Notes: generated by a model not told the origin, from the sequence alone. A DNA stretch of 64,000 nucleotides from Pedobacter antarcticus (GCF_900112985.1 NZ_FONS01000014.1:1-64000); one strand, 5' to 3'. Positions 8,844-17,604 are shown, counted from the stretch's first letter. Numbers and translations: made by a program.

Positions 8844-9935
8844 ATGGCTGAACAATTAAAAATACATTTTACTCAAACAGGAGAGGGCGAAACCGCCCCA
8901 TATAAAAGCGTTTTCGGCTTTAATTCCGCAGTTAAGCCATATGATGGCCAGACCGGTTCCACCAATTTACCTATATGGAATAAATATGAGGGAATGAAAT
9001 TCGATGGCTCTTACAAAATCAGAGACCACCATGATGTAGCCCATTTAATGAAATCCCTGGAAAGTAAAAGTGTAGAACTAGGCTTTGCCGTGCATGTAAA
9101 TGATAAAAAGGAGGCGATGATCCAGTTCTTAAGTATAGGAGGTAGGGCAGGCACCGTACTAGATACCGGGGTTATTCTTGCAGGATCTAAGTTGCATGAT
9201 AGTAAAGTAATCTATTTAGTTCATAACCATCCATCTGGAAATTTAAAGCCGTCTAAGGCCGATATCAATTTAACAAAGAGGGTTCAGGAAGGATTCAAAA
9301 AGCTTGATGTTGACATCTACCATGTTATTCTCAACACCTATAATAAAGCTTTCACAGTCATTTTAGAAGATGATCATTCTGTCTTTTCAAGGGATGAAAC
9401 GCCAAGGGAGGGTAAACATTATTCGGCGCATATATTCGATGAAATGAAAGTGCTCAGAGAACCTATTGCTAGAATTGCCGGTTCTAAAGATGCAGCTGAG
9501 CTTATACAACAGACCCGTTTTTCTGCTTTTCCAAAGCATGGAATTCTTGCTTTAAGTAGTGATATGTCCGTGACTGGCAACTATTTTCTGGATAGCTTAT
9601 CATTAAAAAACGTAACTGACATTATAGCTCCCCTGCCTGGTGTTCGGTCTATTATCGCTTATGGTAATACCGATCAAGAGCGTGAGATGATTGAACTCCG
9701 AAAAAGCTTACTACCTTTTGATTATAGCATGTTAGATTATGTACAGGTTAACTCTAATGCAAATGGTGTAAAAGCCGCATATAAATCCTATGCAGATGAA
9801 GGTTTATTGAATGAAACTTTTGCTAAATACGGGACAAATCAAATCAAACAACCATTTCCAAAACAGGATTTAAAGCCTTGGGAGAGTTCCGCTGATTCAG
9901 AGAATATAATCAATAAGAAAGGCATATCCCGCTGA
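8844..9935 (+). CDS. RadC-like JAB/MPN-domain protein
   Basis: A 363-residue protein. Residues ~45-175 form a RadC-type JAB domain with the metal-binding pattern HNHPSGNLKPSKAD (H127, H129, D140), preceded by 'GVILAGSKLHDSKVIYLVHN'. RadC-like proteins are frequent on mobile elements; their role is still debated, and anti-restriction or DNA-repair links are suggestions rather than facts. The C-terminal ~180 residues are not recognised. The end (LKPWE followed by KKGISR) resembles the tail of the protein at 8039. It is 64 bases downstream of that gene, with a hairpin in between. Confidence 0.85.
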   Translation: MAEQLKIHFTQTGEGETAPYKSVFGFNSAVKPYDGQTGSTNLPIWNKYEGMKFDGSYKIRDHHDVAHLMKSLESKSVELGFAVHVNDKKEAMIQFLSIGGRAGTVLDTGVILAGSKLHDSKVIYLVHNHPSGNLKPSKADINLTKRVQEGFKKLDVDIYHVILNTYNKAFTVILEDDHSVFSRDETPREGKHYSAHIFDEMKVLREPIARIAGSKDAAELIQQTRFSAFPKHGILALSSDMSVTGNYFLDSLSLKNVTDIIAPLPGVRSIIAYGNTDQEREMIELRKSLLPFDYSMLDYVQVNSNANGVKAAYKSYADEGLLNETFAKYGTNQIKQPFPKQDLKPWESSADSENIINKKGISR

Positions 9936-9949
9936 ATATATTTGAAATA

Positions 9950-10453
9950 ATGTATACAAAATATCAATTTGTTTTTATCTTGATAAACTTTTTAAATTTA
10001 ATTATGTCATTCGTTCTCTATCAGCCAATTACACTTATAGTATCCACTGTTTTGTTAGTCTTAATCCTTATGGCTTTCGTCTTTAGAAAACGGTTATTTC
10101 AACCTTCCAGAAAACCTGATTATAAATATTTAATGGAGAAAGAGATCTTAACCAGCTACGATAGTCAGGACGAACCTGATTATAACAAGAGCATTGAAGA
10201 AAGAGCGTATAATCGGAAACTTAATGAACGGAAGATTTATTCATTAAAATCACTTGATATTGAAACAAAGGCACTTCTGATAAAAAACAACATAGAAACA
10301 GTAGGTGAACTGAAATTTTCGTCCCTCGACTTTTTACTTGATGTCGGCCATGATGATTCCATAGACCAACAAAAATTGAATTCATTTTATGCCTGTAAAA
10401 ATTTTATATCTGCCTGCCAGTATAAAAAGGGTAAATCACATTTAGATCTGTAG
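9950..10453 (+). CDS. Two-TM protein with a C-terminal helical domain resembling RNA polymerase alpha CTD
   Basis: A 167-residue protein. Two membrane helices lie at about residues 5-25 and 27-48, then a charged linker. The C-terminal domain (~95-150) reads 'LKSLDIETKALLIKNNIETVGELKFSSLDFLLDVG', similar in layout to the helix-hairpin-helix alpha-CTD/SAM-like fold (segment 'L...I.TVGEL'). That similarity is by eye only. It is followed after 2 bases by a second small membrane protein, so the pair is probably co-translated. Function unknown. Confidence 0.6.
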   Translation: MYTKYQFVFILINFLNLIMSFVLYQPITLIVSTVLLVLILMAFVFRKRLFQPSRKPDYKYLMEKEILTSYDSQDEPDYNKSIEERAYNRKLNERKIYSLKSLDIETKALLIKNNIETVGELKFSSLDFLLDVGHDDSIDQQKLNSFYACKNFISACQYKKGKSHLDL

Positions 10454-10455
10454 TT

Positions 10456-10650
10456 ATGGATACTCAAAACCTCATTATCATTTGGACCTTGCTTTTGATA
10501 GGAATGCTCTTAGGCAAACTTCAGGACAAGTATTTGAAGAGCGCTAATCCTACAAGGGCGACATTTAGGCTAATTAGTGCAGCATCAATATTATTCTATG
10601 CACTGGGTGTAATCCTGATATTAATGTATACAGTAGAAAATCACCTGTAA
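10456..10650 (+). CDS. Small two-TM membrane protein
   Basis: A 64-residue protein with two hydrophobic helices (about residues 5-22 and 41-60) separated by a basic loop. It starts 2 bases after the preceding membrane-protein gene, and the two may form a pair in the inner membrane. I do not recognise the family. Confidence 0.55.
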   Translation: MDTQNLIIIWTLLLIGMLLGKLQDKYLKSANPTRATFRLISAASILFYALGVILILMYTVENHL

Positions 10651-10688
10651 TTCACTAATTATTATTTGATTAAACGTGTACATTTAAT

Positions 10689-10719
10689 TTTGTTTTATAT
10701 GTAAATATACATATATTTG
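10689..10719 (+). promoter_or_regulatory. Bacteroidetes-type promoter before the HD-domain gene
   Basis: TTTG at 10689-10692, 19 bases, then TATATTTG at 10712-10719. This fits the Bacteroidetes primary sigma consensus (TTTG, 19-21 bases, TAnnTTTG). Transcription would begin near 10726, about 33 bases before the ATG at 10759. Confidence 0.75.
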
Positions 10720-10758
10720 TTATATACCATTGTTGGTAACGGCCTTAAATCTTTCATT

Positions 10759-11286
10759 ATGGAGCCAATTAGTAAGAAATTCCGAACCTATACAGGAGTT
10801 GAAATAGACTTTCAGAACCTTAATCCTGAAGTTTTTACCATTGAAGATATAGCTAAAGGGTTATCCGTAATGCCCAGATTTGCAGGGCAGGCAAAGGGTG
10901 TAATATCAGTGGCAGAACATTCCATTAATGTGGCAAAGCTTGTCCCGGCTCATCTTAAATTGGAAGCTTTACTGCATGATGCCAGTGAAGCATATTTAAT
11001 GGATATCGCAAAGCCTATAAAACAGCTGCTACCAGACTATGTGGCGCTTGAAAATGAAGTTATGCGCAATATTGCTATACAGTTTAACCTATCATTTCCC
11101 TTAGATGACCTCATCAAAAAAGCAGATAATCAAGTTGCATTATTAGAATGGAACAACAGCGTTTTAAGTAATAAATCAGCCTTATTTCCAGCTGAAATTA
11201 TTGAAAAACGATTTCTAGATCTCTATAAATCAATACAGTTTGACCGTTCTCTGATGACTTCAAAAAAAGTACATTTAAGAAGATAA
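10759..11286 (+). CDS. HD-domain phosphohydrolase, YfbR-like
   Basis: A 175-residue protein. The HD metal motif is present: 'SVAEHSINVAKL' gives the first histidine, 'ALLHDASEAYLMDIAKP' the HD pair with the E-A-Y-L segment typical of YfbR-like 5'-nucleotidases, and 'IKKADNQVALLEWN' supplies the distal aspartate. The family removes phosphate from deoxynucleoside monophosphates or related nucleotides. An upstream TTG at 10717 lies inside the predicted promoter, so the ATG at 10759 is chosen. Phage- and plasmid-borne members can alter nucleotide pools; that role is inference here. Confidence 0.8.
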   Translation: MEPISKKFRTYTGVEIDFQNLNPEVFTIEDIAKGLSVMPRFAGQAKGVISVAEHSINVAKLVPAHLKLEALLHDASEAYLMDIAKPIKQLLPDYVALENEVMRNIAIQFNLSFPLDDLIKKADNQVALLEWNNSVLSNKSALFPAEIIEKRFLDLYKSIQFDRSLMTSKKVHLRR

Positions 11287-11307
11287 ACCCTATAAATTTC
11301 TCACTTT

Positions 11308-11856
11308 ATGAAAACTTTAACACTTCTAGCACTGGCTACTTTAACAGTTTCAGTAGCCAAAGCACAAAAACTTAATGGAGACAGTACATTCGTTACCGTT
11401 GATAATAAAACGATATCCGTTAACGATTCCCTTAGAATTGGCCTACCTGTAGCAGGGCAACCGAATTTTCTCTTCATCGAGGATGCCAACGACAAAAAAA
11501 TTAAAAAGGTTTCAAAGGTAGCAGATAATGCATCTGCCGTTGGATCTGTAGTTGGTTTAGGTGGAGGCTTGAAAGGCGCCATGCGAGGAATCAAAATCGG
11601 AAGAGCTGCAAATAAAGTTTCTACGGCAGCAGGAGCCGCTGATATAATCAACGGACATGGAATCATTAAACCGGGAGATTTGATTGTCGTTACTAGCTTC
11701 TATACCGATAAGAATAATGAGGTAATAGCTGAAGCCAAAGGAGTGAATAATCACAAATACCGTATTAAAATCAATCAGGCGATGATAGTGAAGGAAGTAG
11801 TCACCAAAGATGCCGACCTGTTTCAAGAGGAAGAGGATGAGGCAGAAAATCAATAA
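11308..11856 (+). CDS. Secreted hypothetical protein
   Basis: A 182-residue protein with a good signal peptide (cleavage near 'VAKAQ'). The mature part has a polar N-terminal segment, a glycine-rich hydrophobic middle (~80-110, 'GSVVGLGGGLKGAM') and a very acidic C-terminus (EEEDEAENQ). I do not recognise the family. It is 21 bases after the HD gene and 24 bases before the coiled-coil gene, so all three may share the promoter at 10689. Confidence 0.65.
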   Translation: MKTLTLLALATLTVSVAKAQKLNGDSTFVTVDNKTISVNDSLRIGLPVAGQPNFLFIEDANDKKIKKVSKVADNASAVGSVVGLGGGLKGAMRGIKIGRAANKVSTAAGAADIINGHGIIKPGDLIVVTSFYTDKNNEVIAEAKGVNNHKYRIKINQAMIVKEVVTKDADLFQEEEDEAENQ

Positions 11857-11880
11857 TCCTATCACCTTAAATCCTACATT

Positions 11881-12186
11881 ATGTTAGACGTCCTTAATGA
11901 GCCTAAAACTTGGTCAGAAATAAAACTCCGTAAACCAAGTGCGGAGATCTGCGATGCTATGCAGTTGATCATCTCGGACTTTTCCGAGATATCTGCCTCC
12001 AAAGCTCTTGAAAAGCTTATTGTGAATTATCCAAAGCAGAAAGAAAGAATTCAGGTTCTGGAAGCTTCAGGAAAGGAACAAAGACAGCAGATCAGCCAAC
12101 TGGAAGCAGAATTAGCTGAGCAAAAAAAGCTAGTAGCTGCTATTCGTCAATCATACAAGAATTTCACGGCATTGCTTTCCGACTGA
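11881..12186 (+). CDS. Small coiled-coil protein
   Basis: A 101-residue soluble protein. Residues ~55-95 form an evident coiled coil ('RIQVLEASGKEQRQQISQL' followed by 'EAELAEQKKLV'). The N-terminal half ('AEICDAMQLIISDFSEISASKALEKLI') is helical. No catalytic motif. It is the last gene of the accessory operon, directly before the right arm of the 44-bp inverted repeat. Confidence 0.6.
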   Translation: MLDVLNEPKTWSEIKLRKPSAEICDAMQLIISDFSEISASKALEKLIVNYPKQKERIQVLEASGKEQRQQISQLEAELAEQKKLVAAIRQSYKNFTALLSD

Positions 12187-12189
12187 TCA

Positions 12190-12233
12190 GGCGACAGACT
12201 TTTTCCGGAGCGGAGCGGATCTGCGCCAGATCC
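12190..12233 (-). repeat. Right arm of the 44-bp inverted repeat
   Basis: Inverted copy of 6843-6886 with 2 mismatches, starting 4 bases after a stop codon. It contains the hairpin GGATCTG-CGC-CAGATCC preceded by a CCGGAGCGGAGC block. Confidence 0.85.
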
Positions 12234-12473
12234 AGAAACATCCAGGCAAGGACAAACGAATTATAAATTTGTAGGTGTTTTTACCAATAACAGAGAAAAA
12301 TCAAATTCCACGAAAGGAACTGTGTGGAGTAGAATCGGTAGCCACATAAATCTTGCTACTTGCGAGATTTTCGATATTGATAGTCAAAAATAATGTAGTT
12401 TAAATAGCAAACGAAGTACTCGTGCAAATTAGTTCCATAGGCATATGGAGGCTAGGTCTTCCGTTGCTATGTG

Positions 12474-13388
12474 TTACACGTAAAGTCGCCTCTTTACGGC
12501 CATCCTAAAAGTTTGATATGCCGGTATAATAGTTTTATCTAGTTCTATTAGTTTTGCCGAGATTTCTTCGCATTGTTGTTTCTCTTCACTATCAGCTTTA
12601 AATCCGGTCCAATGTCGTACTTTGGGCATTAATTCGCTCTTATAGTCCGGTCCGTGTTGTGTATATGGCCAAGAATCGAAGTAAGATGTGATAATTTTTG
12701 TTAGTTCTTCAAGCTCAATGAGAAATTTTGAAGTCGCGAGCGCAATTTCTTCAGCGAGAAATTTATTCCTTGTCTGCTTCAAATATTCAATAACGGCATC
12801 TAAAATATCCTCCTGACTACTCCAAATTCTATGGTAATCTTTTAAAGAACGGAAGATACCCATGAGCTTTTCTTCGTCGGCTATCTCATCAAGTTTAAGA
12901 AAGGTAGTTTTATCAATAGAGTCAGCTTGACTAACAACATCATTTGTATAGTAATTGTGTTGAGTACCGACCACTTGGCTGTCTTTTACATTGATAACTA
13001 TTCCAGCGTCCCCACTAAGTTGCTTGTTTAAGTTTTTTGTTACCCAACCCATGTGATTAGCCTTCCACTTTTTTAGTCTAGAAACAGGAAAATCAATGCC
13101 ATTATTTTTGTCTATCAGATCTGCGCAACTACCACATAGAAAAAGCGCATTATCCTGATGCATTCTTTGCTCTGGTGTAATACCTGAAAGGTCTCTTGGA
13201 CCGCCCACAGAGGCAGGATATATATGCGCTATCTTTCCATTGTATAAAAATTTTTCATCGTCTACATCAGAAGGTCCTATTGTCATTAATCTACAGCTAG
13301 GGTTAGAGCAAACGAATGCTGCACGCATCTTAGTTAAATTCTTTATTGTATGGGAAAATTCATACCTTTTTAAAGGTGTAATCATCAA
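12474..13388 (-). CDS. HNH-like protein with altered nuclease signature
   Basis: A 304-residue protein. Residues ~27-110 fold like an HNH nuclease with zinc knuckles: C27 and C32, 'GKIAHIYPAS' with the likely catalytic H55, N80, then C85 and C88 in 'LCGSC'. The histidine that normally follows (LCxxCH) is alanine here, so activity is uncertain. A short segment near residue 140 ('VVGTQHNYY') resembles strands seen in phage and defence HNH proteins. The C-terminal ~150 residues are helical and unrecognised. It is divergent from the RES-like gene, with a 10-bp inverted repeat over its start. A defence role is an inference from domain and place. Confidence 0.65.
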   Translation of the reverse strand: MMITPLKRYEFSHTIKNLTKMRAAFVCSNPSCRLMTIGPSDVDDEKFLYNGKIAHIYPASVGGPRDLSGITPEQRMHQDNALFLCGSCADLIDKNNGIDFPVSRLKKWKANHMGWVTKNLNKQLSGDAGIVINVKDSQVVGTQHNYYTNDVVSQADSIDKTTFLKLDEIADEEKLMGIFRSLKDYHRIWSSQEDILDAVIEYLKQTRNKFLAEEIALATSKFLIELEELTKIITSYFDSWPYTQHGPDYKSELMPKVRHWTGFKADSEEKQQCEEISAKLIELDKTIIPAYQTFRMAVKRRLYV

Positions 13389-13413
13389 TGTATATTTGAT
13401 CTTAAATATACAT
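13388..13413. promoter_or_regulatory. Inverted repeat between the HNH-like and RES-like genes
   Basis: Perfect 10-bp arms ATGTATATTT and AAATATACAT with a 6-base spacer, immediately at the start of the minus-strand gene. A plus-strand TATATTTG (13391-13398), a possible -7 box for the RES-like gene, lies inside it. It is a plausible shared operator. Confidence 0.45.
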
Positions 13414-13534
13414 CATCCGACTAAGATTTCGAAAAGTGAAGGAGTGATTTTGGTTTTGAGAATTGGCTTTTCAAAATTCCTTTCATTCTGGTAATGTATC
13501 AAAGGCCATTAAGTTTTTAGGCAATTTTAATTTT

Positions 13535-14476
13535 ATGAATCAAGCAAAACCACTTTACAACATTGCTAACTTGCCAGACAGAAAAACGCTGGATAAGGTG
13601 ACCTCCGCGCTTCGCAGTGCTGATCTTTCAAAAGTTTCTTATCAAAAAGTGCTTTATAGCCTGATGAATGACCTTAGGTTTATTCCATTTGTAACCGCTA
13701 AGCTTAAAGCAGGGCACCACATAGAAAGGGCAAGAATAAATGTACCAAATCAAGTTTTTTATTCCGAAAAGGAAATTAGCTACAGAAATGACTTTCAAAA
13801 CATAAAACGTTATGGGAGAGCTAATTCTCCCGGACAATCTCTTTTTTATGGTGCTGTTAAGACTGAGAATATTAAGCATCCAAGAATAATAAATTTACTT
13901 GAAACGAGTGAAATGTTCCGTAGCGCAGATAGAAAATGTGATGCAGAATTTGTTATGACGGTAGGTAAGTGGAGGATCAAAGAGGATTTTGAAGTAATCG
14001 AGTCTGTTTTTAATAAACATAATATTGAAACTATTCCACAGATAAAACAATCTTACGAGTATCATCTCAACAACCTAAAGGCGGAAATGCCAGACCGAAT
14101 TGATGATATTGAATTTTTATTAGAGTTTTTCTCTGATGAGTTTGCAAAAAAAGCAATCAAATCAGACGATGATTACAAAATTTCGGTAGCTTATACTGAC
14201 CTTGCTATGAACTTCCTTAAAGCTGCTGGTGTAGCATATCCAAGTGTGAGAACAGACTATCAGGGCTTTAATGTTGCTCTCGACATCCATGCAGTTGAAA
14301 ACTTTTTAGAACTTGAAGTGGTCGCTATGTTCAAAATTTACAAAAAGGGGGATCAAACGTTTATGGATAATTTGGCTTATGCGACTGATTTAGGGGATAT
14401 GAAAAGTAACTTTAAATGGATTGACATTAAAGGAACGCCAGAGGAAGTAATAAATGAACTTTTATTAAAAAGTTGA
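13535..14476 (+). CDS. RES-domain-like protein (possible NAD-targeting toxin family)
   Basis: A 313-residue soluble protein. The middle contains 'ERARINVPNQVFYSE' and 'RYGRANSPGQSLFYGA', which resemble the conserved Arg and GRaN-x-pG-x-x-lYxA segments of RES domains. RES toxins (ParT, MbcT, Res) act on NAD or on PRPP synthetase. A glutamate in 'CDAEFVMTVGKW' could fill the next conserved place. It is larger than classic RES toxins and no adjacent Xre-type antitoxin is seen. A TTG at 13463 would extend it, but the ATG at 13535 is preferred. The RES call is by eye and moderate. Confidence 0.5.
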   Translation: MNQAKPLYNIANLPDRKTLDKVTSALRSADLSKVSYQKVLYSLMNDLRFIPFVTAKLKAGHHIERARINVPNQVFYSEKEISYRNDFQNIKRYGRANSPGQSLFYGAVKTENIKHPRIINLLETSEMFRSADRKCDAEFVMTVGKWRIKEDFEVIESVFNKHNIETIPQIKQSYEYHLNNLKAEMPDRIDDIEFLLEFFSDEFAKKAIKSDDDYKISVAYTDLAMNFLKAAGVAYPSVRTDYQGFNVALDIHAVENFLELEVVAMFKIYKKGDQTFMDNLAYATDLGDMKSNFKWIDIKGTPEEVINELLLKS

Positions 14477-14494
14477 TTATAAATTAATAGCGAA

Positions 14495-14620
14495 CCGTTA
14501 CAGTTAGCAACAATGATTTTATCAGAGGAATAAAAACGATGGTTTTGTAACGATTTAAACGAACTATTGAAATTCTGTTCCCACTATTACAAGAAAACGA
14601 CCGTTTTTTGATGTAAAATG
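14495..14620 (-). repeat. Site A: 126-bp non-coding element, also found inverted near 60.6/62.3 kb
   Basis: Read on the minus strand it begins CATTTTACATCAAAAAACGG and ends CTGTAACGG. It is collinear with the element at 60575-60596 plus 62262-62360. It contains two dyads, AAAAC-GATG-GTTTT (14533-14546) and AAAAC-GACC-GTTTT (14594-14607), related to the 20-bp repeats near 7.7-8.0 kb. Length and dyads are reminiscent of a resolvase res site. Confidence 0.75.
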
Positions 14621-15045
14621 ACATGGGTTTATGATAGCAGTTGCTTTAGATTATATTGTTTGTGAGTCTGAACATAAGGAAAACTAAAAATTGTAGGTCA
14701 ATTTTCCAGATGACCTTAACGCTTATAATTTATCTTATGTTAAGTAGATGCGTGCAACTCTCCGGTTTTTCTTCTTGGAATTAGAACCTTGAGTTGAATA
14801 CATCACTCAAAAGCAGGTGTTTTCTGTTTTGTTTTTGAATATATTGATGTTCAGTTATCTCTTCTGTCAACTAGCTGCTTGGCTAAAAAAATCACTATTA
14901 CTTCATTTCTTCCAGGTTGCTCCACTATGCAATCTGAATGTTCGAGGAATTTATATATTGTGCACTTTTATGCCTTTAGTCTTACATACTTTTGGCCTGG
15001 CCGCAATTTTGCAAATTGGCATGTTCTTTCTTTTGTGCATATAAT
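14621..15045. other. Intergenic DNA between site A and copA
   Basis: About 425 bases with no frame I would call a gene. Short hydrophobic plus-strand frames exist but have no family resemblance or start signal. It forms the left border of the copper cluster. Confidence 0.4.
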
Positions 15046-17604
15046 TTAACTTTTATGCAGATTTGCACCCCTTAACCGCAATGAGTTTAAAATAACTGAA
15101 ACTGAGCTAAGGCTCATGGCCAGTGCTGCAATCATTGGAGATAGCAGAACACCAAAAAAAGGATATAATACCCCTGCTGCAATCGGTATTCCCAAAATGT
15201 TATAGCCCAGAGCAAAGAACAGATTTCCTTTTATATTTCCCATTACTTTATGGCTTAGTAAGCGAGCTTTAGCAATTCCATTCAAGTCACCTTTAACTAG
15301 TGTAATTGCCGCGCTTTCAATAGCCACATCAGTCCCAGTGCCCATTGCAATCCCTATGTCTGCTTGCGACAATGCAGGCGCATCATTAATGCCATCCCCG
15401 GCCATAGCTACATTTTTTCCTTTAACCTGCAAGCGTTTAATTTCCTCTAATTTATCTTCCGGCAGCATTTGGGCCTTGTATCCATCAAGGTTTAAAGTTC
15501 TACTTACCGCTTTCGCGGTGTCGTCATTATCTCCGGTAAACATCAATACTTGCAGACCTTCTCTCTGCAATTTATGGATTGCTTCTTTACTAGATTCTTT
15601 GATCTTATCAGAGATAACCACAAAACCAACAGCAAGATTTCCAATTCCTAAATAAGAGACTGTTTTACCCTGTTTTTGTTCGGCTCTAACTTGCTGGGCT
15701 AGCACCGAATCAATTTTTACTTTAACTTGTTCCATAAGCTTTTCATTGCCTAAAGAAAGATTTTCCCCTTCAAGTATGCCAACCACCCCTTTTCCCGTTA
15801 TAGCTTCGAAATGTGTAATAGGTAAGAGCTTTATATGTTTTTCGTCCCCATAACGTAGCGTAGCCTGTGCCAGTGGGTGCTCACTACTGCTGTTCAATGA
15901 TATGATTTTTTGAAGGATATCGTTTTCGGTAAAACCGGAGTTGGTACTAACCACTTTTTCAACGGATGGCTTCCCTTCAGTAACCGTACCTGTCTTATCA
16001 ATTACTACAATATCAATAGTATTCATCTTTTCAAGTGACTCCGCATTTTTAATGAGCACACCAGACTTTGCACCTTTTCCTACACCAACCATCACCGACA
16101 TCGGCGTGGCAAGGCCAAGGGCACAAGGACAAGCAATAATCAGCACTGCTATCGCATTTACAAATCCATAAACGTAGGACGGCTCTGGCCCGTAGATTGC
16201 CCATATAATAAATGTGGCAATTGATATGAAGACCACAACAGGAACAAAGTAACCGGAGATTCTATCGGCCATCTTTTGGATCGGTGCTTTCGATCTGCTG
16301 GCAGAGTTTACCATTTCAATAATCTGGGAAAGCAAGGTCTCTGCGCCAACTTTCTCAGCCACCATGGTAAAAGTTTTGGTCCCATTTATAGTACCTGAAC
16401 TTACCTTATCTCCAGGTTTTTTATCCACGGGAATGGGTTCTCCGGATATCATCGATTCATCAATTGTTACGTCTCCGACTTTTATTCTTCCATCAACAGG
16501 TACTTTTTCACCAGGCTTTACCCGAAGCAGATCCCCTTTTTGAATGTCATCAATGGCTACAGTCGTTTCCTTTTCCCCCACAATCTTTGTAGCCTGGTTA
16601 GGTGCGAGTTTTAAGAGTTCTTTAATGGCACTATTAGTTCTACCATGTGCATGTGCCTCCAGGAGCTGCCCAAGTAGAACAAGCGTTAGAATAACCGTAG
16701 CTGCCTCAAAGTATACATAGACAGTACCTGAATGAGTTTTAAACTGGTTCGGAAAAATACCGGGAAATAACAAGGCAACTATGCTAAAAAGCCAGGCAAC
16801 TCCTGCGCCAAGGCCAATTAAGGTAAACATATTCAGCTTCCAGGTGATAACTGAGCGCCATGCACGTTCAAAAAACATCCAGGTGGCATAAAACACGACC
16901 GGAAGGGAAAGCGCAAACTGCACCCAATTCCAATATCTAAGATCCATCAACTTAAAAAGCGGATTCCCTGGGATCATTTCAGACATGGATATAATGAAAA
17001 TAGGAATCGTAAAGAGGGCAGCGATTTTGAATTTGCCTAGTAACCTGTCATAAGACTGATCCTCTTCTTCTGCGCCTATGCCGCCCATTGGTATCAGATC
17101 CATTCCACAGATTGGACAGGCACCTGGCTGATCACGGATAATTTCCGGATGCATTGGACAGGAATATTTAACTGCTTTATTTAATGACGGCCGTTTCACT
17201 AAATCCATTCCGCAAACCGGACAATTCCCTGGCTTGCCATACGTCTTATCACCTTCGCAGTGCATCGGGCACTCATATATTTCCCCATCATTTCCGCTAT
17301 TTACAGCTCGGCTCAGAGTTTCGTGATGCTGGTGAAGCGGTGGTTTATTATCATCATGATTATGGGTGGTATGATCATGCATCTCAGGGTGCTGATGACC
17401 AGACATCTCTATCGAATAACTACCGGCTGCTGATAAAGCTTCCTGCAGTTTTTCGGTTGACACATGTTCCTGCATCGTAATAACAGCCTGTGCTGGCTCT
17501 AATGTAACCGAAGCGGACACTCCAGTTACTTGGTTTAAAGCATTTTCAACCTTCGATCGGCAACCATCGCAGGACATTCCAATTATGTTATAGGTGTGTT
17601 GCAT
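15046..17604 (-). CDS. copA: Copper-exporting P1B-type ATPase CopA with extra metal-binding domains
   Basis: An 852-residue inner-membrane pump that exports monovalent copper or silver from the cytoplasm. An N-terminal HMA domain (GMSCDGC, residues ~9-15) is followed by a His-rich linker, then two heavy-metal-binding modules of the YHS-like type (CPMHCEG...CPVCGMDL and CPMHPEI...CPICGMDLIP). The P-type core follows with 'ACPCALGLATP' (the CPC transport site), DKTGTVTEG (phosphorylation), SEHPLAQ and GDGINDAPAL. All key residues are present, so it should be active. It lies 33 bases downstream of the multicopper oxidase gene and ends the minus-strand copper cluster. Confidence 0.95.
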   Translation of the reverse strand: MQHTYNIIGMSCDGCRSKVENALNQVTGVSASVTLEPAQAVITMQEHVSTEKLQEALSAAGSYSIEMSGHQHPEMHDHTTHNHDDNKPPLHQHHETLSRAVNSGNDGEIYECPMHCEGDKTYGKPGNCPVCGMDLVKRPSLNKAVKYSCPMHPEIIRDQPGACPICGMDLIPMGGIGAEEEDQSYDRLLGKFKIAALFTIPIFIISMSEMIPGNPLFKLMDLRYWNWVQFALSLPVVFYATWMFFERAWRSVITWKLNMFTLIGLGAGVAWLFSIVALLFPGIFPNQFKTHSGTVYVYFEAATVILTLVLLGQLLEAHAHGRTNSAIKELLKLAPNQATKIVGEKETTVAIDDIQKGDLLRVKPGEKVPVDGRIKVGDVTIDESMISGEPIPVDKKPGDKVSSGTINGTKTFTMVAEKVGAETLLSQIIEMVNSASRSKAPIQKMADRISGYFVPVVVFISIATFIIWAIYGPEPSYVYGFVNAIAVLIIACPCALGLATPMSVMVGVGKGAKSGVLIKNAESLEKMNTIDIVVIDKTGTVTEGKPSVEKVVSTNSGFTENDILQKIISLNSSSEHPLAQATLRYGDEKHIKLLPITHFEAITGKGVVGILEGENLSLGNEKLMEQVKVKIDSVLAQQVRAEQKQGKTVSYLGIGNLAVGFVVISDKIKESSKEAIHKLQREGLQVLMFTGDNDDTAKAVSRTLNLDGYKAQMLPEDKLEEIKRLQVKGKNVAMAGDGINDAPALSQADIGIAMGTGTDVAIESAAITLVKGDLNGIAKARLLSHKVMGNIKGNLFFALGYNILGIPIAAGVLYPFFGVLLSPMIAALAMSLSSVSVILNSLRLRGANLHKS

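Noticed and set aside
10678..11278. Direct repeat GTACATTTAA at 10678 and 11269 around the HD gene
   Set aside because: Only 10 A+T-rich bases, one copy inside the coding sequence; chance is sufficient.
14817..15044. 75-residue hydrophobic open frame
   Set aside because: No family resemblance or start signal, and Phe/Leu-rich composition expected from A+T-rich non-coding DNA.
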